Positions 1 to 4,023 of a stretch of 5,850 bases of DNA are shown in pieces. Position numbers and translations under genes: made by a program. The DNA is from Deltaproteobacteria bacterium (GTDB taxonomy: Bacteria > JAEEML01), in the NCBI GenBank assembly GCA_016283195.1, contig JAEEML010000153.1, positions 1 through 5,850 of the forward strand, read 5' to 3'. The notes beneath the pieces are model-generated. The model was not told the DNA's origin, did not search any database, and saw nothing but the letters and a program-made list of their open reading frames with translations. The number at the start of each line of letters is the position of its first letter. Within the stretch, counting starts at the first letter, position 1.

Positions 1-887
1 CAAGTGCCGTCTTCACAGCTTGTACAGTCGAAGGATACTTCAAAAAGGGCGTAATCACTGGCTGTGGTTTTAGCGCAAATTGTTTTGGTAAACGCAAAAC
101 TTGTCGGGGTATAGCCCGATGAGTAATCAAAGCACTCAAAATCGCTTTGGGCATCAGGGCATGAGGTCAGCGGATGCACACAACTCACCTCCTCGCCATC
201 AGCGCGCTTGCGGCATAAATGATTATCCGTGCAAGGGGAAACTTCTACTTTGCCGCTTATACAATCGACAGTAGCTTTACTATCGGCAGAGCATTTGCTT
301 TTAAAGGTAAAATCATTGCAGCGTTTGCCTTCATCGGGGTCAAGCAGAAGACAGCCTGAATTATCCTCATTGCAAGCCCCATGGCGGCAAGCGGAAGTAA
401 TGGTATTGGCATAATAATTTCCATCTTCTGCTTTTTCGCACAAGGTGACTTTTGTACTATAAATATCGTGATCTTCATCGGAGAGTTCGTTGTCTTTGCC
501 GCAACTGGTGACCATCGGGATATCTTTATTGCAAGCTGTGGTACACACGCCGTCATTATAAGCGCCGCTGCCAAAAACGGCACAGCTTAGACCGCTGGCT
601 TTACAATCCTGTTCTTTTTCCCAAATTCCGCTCTCTTCGCTGCCTAAAATAGCCATAGTAGAATCACAGACAAATAGCACGCCGTCTTGGCAACGGTAGT
701 TTTCGGCATCATAATTGCAAGTATCACCGGCTTTTATGGCTGGTTGCTGCTGGCTCGGCTTTTTATCGCTACTCCCATCCGGGGTTTGTTCCTCTGAAGA
801 GGGCTTATTGTTTTTGTTATTGCAAGCGGTAAAGGATAAAACAATAAGTGAGCTTAAAATAAGTCTTTTTAAAAAAATGCTTTTCAT
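1..887 (-). CDS. Cysteine-rich lipoprotein, 3' end outside the window
   Basis: Partial gene: it starts at the ATG at 887-885 and stays open for 295 codons to the window edge. A GGAGG ribosome binding site at 900-896 lies eight bases upstream. The N terminus is a type II signal peptide (K2, K7 and R8, then a hydrophobic stretch of residues 9-20) ending in the lipobox F-T-A-C with C22, so a lipid-anchored envelope protein is expected. A polar N/K/S/P/Q linker (about 23-52) follows. From residue 57 onward cysteines are very frequent: 24 in the visible part, including C57, C66, C74, C95, C102, C115, C119, C129, C150, C167, C172, C179, C190, C199, C209, C219, C225, C288 and C291. Loose C-x7-9-C spacings recur (57/66/74 and 199/209/219), suggesting small disulphide-stapled modules. 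I recognise no named family; similar cysteine-rich lipoproteins of unknown role are typical of Myxococcota-like genomes. The reading frame is seen directly; surface location and disulphides are inferred. Confidence 0.85.
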   Translation of the reverse strand, partial: MKSIFLKRLILSSLIVLSFTACNNKNNKPSSEEQTPDGSSDKKPSQQQPAIKAGDTCNYDAENYRCQDGVLFVCDSTMAILGSEESGIWEKEQDCKASGLSCAVFGSGAYNDGVCTTACNKDIPMVTSCGKDNELSDEDHDIYSTKVTLCEKAEDGNYYANTITSACRHGACNEDNSGCLLLDPDEGKRCNDFTFKSKCSADSKATVDCISGKVEVSPCTDNHLCRKRADGEEVSCVHPLTSCPDAQSDFECFDYSSGYTPTSFAFTKTICAKTTASDYALFEVSFDCTSCEDGT

Positions 888-895
888 CTGTACGG

Positions 896-958
896 CCTCC
901 TATAAAGCAAGCACTATAGCGACTAAGCAAAATAGCAGCTAACGGCTTTTAAGCGCAA
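896..958 (-). promoter_or_regulatory. Weak candidate promoter and RBS of the cysteine-rich lipoprotein
   Basis: Reading the minus strand, TTGCGC (958-953) and TATTTT (934-929) are 18 bases apart. A second possible -10, TATAGT (918-913), lies nearer the gene with only a poor -35 (TTAGCT, 942-937). GGAGG at 900-896 is the ribosome binding site. The ribosome site is convincing; the promoter boxes are weak matches and could be chance in this AT-rich spacer. Confidence 0.3.
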
Positions 959-961
959 TAC

Positions 962-967
962 TATAAT
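962..967 (+). promoter_or_regulatory. Possible -10 box for the mini-lipoprotein
   Basis: A perfect TATAAT lies in the divergent spacer about 100 bases before the mini-lipoprotein start. No recognisable -35 hexamer sits 16-18 bases upstream, so this is only a candidate. The rest of the 888-1067 spacer is AT-rich and shows no other gene. Confidence 0.22.
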
Positions 968-1067
968 TTTTTTAAATGTCGGCATAAAATGGATATCTTT
1001 TTAAGGAATAGATTCCCCGGCTTAAGAGTTAGAAGATAGCGGTTTCTTGATCTCAAGGGAGATTAAA

Positions 1068-1223
1068 ATGGTGCGGATCTTATTACCTTTTTTGCTATTA
1101 ATCTCGGTTCCTGGATGTGTATCCATGCATTGTGAGAGTTCTGTTTCGGCCGGCGGATCCACGACAACCAAGAGCACTTGCTATCGTCAATATGACACAC
1201 CTTTTAGCGGCGGCCGTTTTTAA
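1068..1223 (+). CDS. Mini-lipoprotein of 51 residues
   Basis: Small complete gene, ATG 1068-1070 to TAA 1221-1223. It has a good ribosome binding site (AAGGGAG, 1055-1061) six bases before the start. The product begins M-V-R followed by a hydrophobic run (residues 4-14) and the lipobox V-P-G-C with C17, so the mature lipidated peptide would be only about 35 residues. That part carries two more cysteines (C22, C38), a Ser/Gly/Thr-rich stretch (24-37) and a C-terminal segment rich in Y, R, Q and G. No family is recognised. The lipobox and ribosome site together make it much more credible than a random short frame. It converges on the CAP gene with ten bases between the two stop codons. Function is unknown; alternatives are a small envelope-associated peptide or an entericidin-like mini-lipoprotein, with no evidence to choose. 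Confidence 0.65.
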   Translation: MVRILLPFLLLISVPGCVSMHCESSVSAGGSTTTKSTCYRQYDTPFSGGRF

Positions 1224-1226
1224 TTT
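1206..1226 (+). terminator. Short candidate terminator of the mini-lipoprotein
   Basis: AGCGG (1206-1210) can pair with CCGTT (1214-1218) around a three-base loop, one pair being G-U. A run of T residues with AATTT follows. The hairpin overlaps the last codons and stop of the small gene. Stem and loop are small, so confidence is modest. Confidence 0.35.
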
Positions 1227-1250
1227 AAAAAAGCTATTTTTGCTGAGCTT
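1227..1250 (-). terminator. Candidate terminator of the CAP gene
   Basis: On the minus strand AAGCT (1250-1246) pairs with AGCTT (1235-1231) around a ten-base loop, followed by a T run (to 1227). It overlaps the CAP stop codon (1236-1234). The stem is only five pairs and AT-containing, so it would be weak. Its placement at the end of the gene, opposite the facing mini-lipoprotein hairpin, supports it. Confidence 0.42.
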
Positions 1251-2346
1251 CGGTTTGGCTTTCCGGGAGCGGCTGAATAAATTCCTGGGCCACAAATATT
1301 TCGCTGCCTCTCGCGCCTGGGCGGTGAGCAATGCCCATGCCGGCCTGGGTATAGAGGGGATTTAATATGGCATAGCGATGCAGAGGACTTGTCATAAGCA
1401 AATAATGGGCCGAAAGAATATCGGCGGCGTGCGCGATATTTTCCGCCATTGAGCCGAAAACGGCCCCCTCTTCTTGCAACAGATCGGCCGGGGTGCCTCT
1501 GGCTGAGGTATGGCTTAATTCGCCGCTTTTAGCCAGTTCCATGGCGCGGATGCGGGCCACTTTGGCTGCTTTGGCATTATATTTTAGATCTTTTAAACCG
1601 AGAGCCCGGCGGCTCATGTTGATTAGGTATAAAAGTTTTTCCTCTTCGTCGCCTGTTGGCGGCAAATTAGCTTGTCCCAGCCAGGCGGGCGCCGTGTTGG
1701 TAACGGGAATATTTACAAAAATAGGCACATTTAAAAGCACCTTGGGCCCTTTAGGGCCGGTAGCCATGATTTCCACCTGGTAGCGGCCGGTGGTTAAAGG
1801 CAAATTGGCTATATAGGTGTCGCCGCCGGTATGGATTAAGGACTTTTGCGCAATTTTTCCGCTCGGGGCAATAAGCCAGATTTCCTGCTTTTTAAAGCCT
1901 TTAGGCAGGTAAAAGCGCATGCTGAAAGGTTTACCGGCCGCTATTTGCATGGCAAAGGGCTCATGCAAGAGCTCGCCGGAAGCCACAATGAGAGCGCAAG
2001 TATTAATTCCGCCCTGATGTTTGCAGGCGCTGCCCTGGATAGTAATGGGCGGCCTTTGCCCTCTTTCGGGCAGGGCGGTTTGTAATTCTCTAATAATATC
2101 CTCTTGTTTTGCCGCTGCTGATTGGTAATAAACGTTTATGTCACTAAGGCTTATCCCCAGCGAATTAAGCTGCCAGCGCACTTTGAGAACCGATGGAATT
2201 TGCTTTTGATTTATGGCCCAAGCGGCGCCCTCTTTGAGCCGGGCATCAGTGGGAATGTCGGTGCTCATGCTATTATAACCCGGTGTTTTGTAAAGGGGAG
2301 CGGCAGCTAGGGCACAGGCAAAGAATAGAGCCGGGCCGTACATCAT
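1234..2346 (-). CDS. Exported CAP (SCP/PR-1) domain protein
   Basis: Protein of 370 residues. The ATG at 2346-2344 (or the adjacent ATG at 2343) follows AGAGG (2357-2353); an in-frame TAG at 2358-2356 rules out an earlier start. Residues 3-16 form a short hydrophobic, alanine-rich export signal without the usual lysine or arginine, so secretion is likely but atypical. Residues 30-130 are an unassigned domain with a cysteine pair (C108, C117). Residues 140-215 look like a beta-sandwich (PSG, TTGRYQVEI, NVPIFV). Residues 237-358 are a CAP domain: helix with N243 and R246/R247, H279 in LSHTS, E302 in AENIA, H323 in SPLHR, and the terminal strand IFVAQEF. H279, E302 and H323 are the family's typical cavity residues. 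CAP proteins are usually secreted, and bacterial members mostly lack a defined activity, so the substrate is unknown. The gene is preceded by a structured RNA element and a strong terminator only 14 bases before its start, suggesting attenuation control. Confidence 0.9.
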   Translation of the reverse strand: MMYGPALFFACALAAAPLYKTPGYNSMSTDIPTDARLKEGAAWAINQKQIPSVLKVRWQLNSLGISLSDINVYYQSAAAKQEDIIRELQTALPERGQRPPITIQGSACKHQGGINTCALIVASGELLHEPFAMQIAAGKPFSMRFYLPKGFKKQEIWLIAPSGKIAQKSLIHTGGDTYIANLPLTTGRYQVEIMATGPKGPKVLLNVPIFVNIPVTNTAPAWLGQANLPPTGDEEEKLLYLINMSRRALGLKDLKYNAKAAKVARIRAMELAKSGELSHTSARGTPADLLQEEGAVFGSMAENIAHAADILSAHYLLMTSPLHRYAILNPLYTQAGMGIAHRPGARGSEIFVAQEFIQPLPESQTEAQQK

Positions 2347-2360
2347 GGGGTACCTCTACT

Positions 2361-2394
2361 AAAAGGGGCGGCAGGATTGCGCCTGCCGCCCCTT
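2361..2394 (-). terminator. Strong intrinsic terminator just before the CAP start
   Basis: Minus-strand hairpin: GGGGCGGCAGG (2392-2382) pairs perfectly with CCTGCCGCCCC (2375-2365) around a six-base loop, extendable by two A-T pairs, then TTTT (2364-2361). Eleven GC-rich pairs plus a U tract is a textbook intrinsic terminator in the minus direction; on the plus strand the stem is not followed by T residues. Only 14 bases separate the T run from the CAP ATG, and these contain the CAP ribosome binding site. Confidence 0.85.
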
Positions 2395-2529
2395 CGGGCA
2401 GAAGACGGAGGGGAAGCCTCTGCCAAACACTCCACGCCACACCATTATGGCCGGGGTGAACATGGAAAAACTCTACCGCGGGCACCTAGCACCGGGGAGA
2501 AACCGGCGAATCCTTACGATCTGCCGGAC
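2361..2529 (-). ncRNA. Putative structured small RNA or attenuator leader
   Basis: A GC-rich island between AT-rich flanks, about 169 bases, running from a predicted start near G2529 to the terminator. Minus-strand folds visible by eye include GGCAGA (2424-2419) with TCTGCC (2402-2397), a CCGG/CCGG hairpin near the 5' end, and an interrupted stem built from CACCCC and GGCGTG around CCA-TAA-TGG. The 5' end also carries GGCAGA (2525-2520), which can pair with TCTGCC near the 3' end. I found none of the hallmark motifs of SRP RNA, RNase P RNA, tmRNA or common riboswitches; a divergent 6S-like RNA cannot be excluded. Its position directly before the CAP gene allows two readings: an independent small RNA, or a 5' leader regulating CAP by termination. 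No credible coding frame explains the stretch. Confidence 0.45.
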
Positions 2530-2535
2530 AAAAAT

Positions 2536-2563
2536 GCTCTAGCACTTTTGCTAAAAAGGTCAA
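2536..2563 (-). promoter_or_regulatory. Candidate promoter for the RNA element and CAP gene
   Basis: Reading the minus strand, TTGACC (2563-2558) is a good -35, followed after 16 bases by TAGAGC (2541-2536), a poor -10 that is preceded by TGC in extended -10 fashion. The predicted start is G2529. An interrupted inverted repeat (AAAATGCT / AGCACTTTT on the plus strand, 2531-2549) is centred on the -10 and could be an operator. Confidence 0.4.
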
Positions 2564-2583
2564 AAAAGCGGCCAACTATTACA

Positions 2584-2633
2584 GAATAAATAAGTTACAT
2601 TTAAAAAAAATAGTGCACTCTATGAATAAATAA
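2584..2633. repeat. Direct repeat GAATAAATAA, two copies 40 bases apart
   Basis: The ten-base sequence occurs at 2584-2593 and 2624-2633 in the AT-rich promoter-proximal part of the 331-base divergent spacer. The spacing is near four helical turns. It may be a paired protein-binding site or chance in AT-rich DNA. I see no convincing promoter for the downstream plus-strand gene here; TATGAA (2621) and TATAGC (2636) are possible -10 boxes without good -35 partners. Confidence 0.3.
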
Positions 2634-2677
2634 ACTATAGCCATTTTGCCCTTTTGCCGGGCAGTAGAGGTGTTTTT

Positions 2678-3958
2678 ATGAAAATAGCTGTTATCTTTTT
2701 GCTGGTTTTACTTACGGCCTGCGGCTCCACCAATAATAATGCGGAGCCCAAACAAAAGCCCCGGGCAGATAGCCCCAAAACCGATGATACTAAAACCAAT
2801 AACGCCGATGGCTGCTCGGAAATAAATCCTTTTGCCGTACCTTCTTTCAACAATACTTATTCGTTTAAGGATATGGACGGCCGGCCCTATCTGGTAAAAT
2901 ACGGCGAGGCGGCGCTTATGAGAGGTGGGCACGAACTCTTTTGGGCTATCTCACCGGAGCATGAGGGCTATCGGCAACAATACAAACTGGAATGTTCTTG
3001 TGAAAGCTGTACGCTTAAATTATCTGATTATTATTCGGAATATACCCAGAATGCTGTTACCGATTTTACTAAAGAGGAAGTTTTAACGCCCAGCGAAGAT
3101 ACTATTTTCTTTCCCTCCACCAAAGTTACCACGCTGCTGATAGATGAAGAGCTTAGAGGTAACTATTATTTGCCGACTGATAGCACTTATCAAGACCCTT
3201 ATGTGGAAATTTCGGCAGTGAGTATTACTGTGGGTGATAAAGATTCTTATATGATTTTTGACCTTATAGACAAGCTCCCGGAAAGTCGCTATTTGCTGCA
3301 TTACAATTCCGGCATTAACATCGACCCAACTCTGCCCATGGCGACGCAGCAGGGTAACTGGTTCGGCGTTTTAAAGCTTAGTCCGGCCGGGGCAGCGGAG
3401 TGCGGCGTTTGCCACCATGAGCATGGTAAGAAATTCTTATTTAATCTTTCGGGCACTTGGTCGCATTATCGCTCTATAGCCAAAGACTTTGCTACCTACC
3501 CGGCAGCCGATAAAGAGCTTGTGACTATTGATTTTTCTACTTGTAATCTCGATGAATTGCCCTATCCGACCGGCCTTTCCGGTTCCTGGCTTTCTGATGG
3601 TGGCAGCTGGTATTTTGATTTTAGCGGTAATTCTAAAAATCCATACGATACCAGAGAGTTACATTATGCGGAAACCGCTTCTAGCAATAATGCTACTTAC
3701 CGCATGATTTTTACTTACGGCTCTTTAAGAGGCTTTGTTTTAAGCGATCCCAACCGTTACAATAACCTTTATACTTATGTCATGGAAGCCACCAAGAGAG
3801 ATGAAAAGTGCTGGAATTTAAAGCATAATCTTGATGATAGCCAGTGCTGTCATTACGATGACTTTGGCGACTATGTTTGCAGCTGTGCTTATTTTGGAAA
3901 TCCGGAAAATATTATCCCGCAGACTAATGAGACAATTTGCCGCTCTGCCGGTGATTGA
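2678..3958 (+). CDS. Lipoprotein of unknown function with CxxCHH motif
   Basis: Protein of 426 residues. The ATG at 2678 is chosen because AGAGG (2666-2670) lies seven bases upstream and the resulting N terminus is a proper lipoprotein signal: M-K, hydrophobic residues 3-12, lipobox L-T-A-C with C15. An in-frame TTG at 2654 would only add eight residues that spoil this signal. A polar linker rich in N, K, D, P and T (16-44) precedes the folded part. Cysteines are C15, C46, C106, C108, C111, C242, C245, C289, C378, C390, C391, C401, C403 and C421, with a cluster of six in the last 50 residues. Residues 242-247 read C-G-V-C-H-H, the form of a c-type heme site, followed by E-H-G-K-K. Two similar L-S-G-x-W segments occur near 257 and 300. 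I recognise no family. The N-terminal design matches the cysteine-rich lipoprotein at the left edge. It is followed in the same direction by the AAA ATPase gene. Confidence 0.88.
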   Translation: MKIAVIFLLVLLTACGSTNNNAEPKQKPRADSPKTDDTKTNNADGCSEINPFAVPSFNNTYSFKDMDGRPYLVKYGEAALMRGGHELFWAISPEHEGYRQQYKLECSCESCTLKLSDYYSEYTQNAVTDFTKEEVLTPSEDTIFFPSTKVTTLLIDEELRGNYYLPTDSTYQDPYVEISAVSITVGDKDSYMIFDLIDKLPESRYLLHYNSGINIDPTLPMATQQGNWFGVLKLSPAGAAECGVCHHEHGKKFLFNLSGTWSHYRSIAKDFATYPAADKELVTIDFSTCNLDELPYPTGLSGSWLSDGGSWYFDFSGNSKNPYDTRELHYAETASSNNATYRMIFTYGSLRGFVLSDPNRYNNLYTYVMEATKRDEKCWNLKHNLDDSQCCHYDDFGDYVCSCAYFGNPENIIPQTNETICRSAGD

Positions 3959-3983
3959 AAATTATTTAATATCCTGTTAAAAA
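3955..3983 (+). promoter_or_regulatory. Candidate internal promoter of the AAA gene
   Basis: TTGAAA (3955-3960), overlapping the lipoprotein stop codon, is followed after 17 bases by TAAAAA (3978-3983), which is preceded by TGT as in extended -10 promoters. Transcription would start near 3990, giving a 5' leader of about 34 bases. The match is fair but unproven. Confidence 0.38.
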
Positions 3984-3995
3984 GAGGCGGTTTTG

Positions 3996-4018
3996 GCCTT
4001 TAAGTTAAGGCAGAGGAG
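3996..4018 (+). promoter_or_regulatory. Leader hairpin abutting the AAA ribosome binding site
   Basis: GCCTT (3996-4000) and AAGGC (4007-4011) form a perfect five-pair stem with a six-base loop. The ribosome binding site AGAGGAG (4012-4018) starts at the very next base, five bases before the ATG. No T run follows, so it is not a terminator. If transcription begins near 3990 the hairpin would lie at the 5' end of the transcript and could stabilise it or present the ribosome site. Confidence 0.4.
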
Positions 4019-4023
4019 TTTTT

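Noticed and set aside
257-583. A 108-residue open frame on the minus strand
   Set aside because: It lies out of frame inside the cysteine-rich lipoprotein gene, which has the ribosome site and lipoprotein signal; its composition is not protein-like in context.
2495-2525. A tRNA, suggested by a GGATTCG/CGAATCC stretch
   Set aside because: No cloverleaf with acceptor, D and anticodon arms can be built around it on either strand.
2361-2529. SRP RNA, RNase P RNA or tmRNA
   Set aside because: The characteristic motifs (GGAAGGAAGCAGCC-like SRP loop, GAGGAAAGTC of RNase P, T-loop and tag of tmRNA) are absent on both strands.
2273-2589. Short coding frames in the 331-base spacer on both strands
   Set aside because: They lack ribosome sites and run through the terminator hairpin and stems; the composition is better explained by RNA structure.
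2654-2677. TTG at 2654 as an earlier start of the 426-residue lipoprotein
   Set aside because: It would place eight residues ahead of the MK-hydrophobic-lipobox signal, and the AGAGG site fits the ATG at 2678.
3996-4011. Terminator between the lipoprotein and AAA genes
   Set aside because: The GCCTT/AAGGC hairpin is short and is followed by the ribosome binding site, not a T run.
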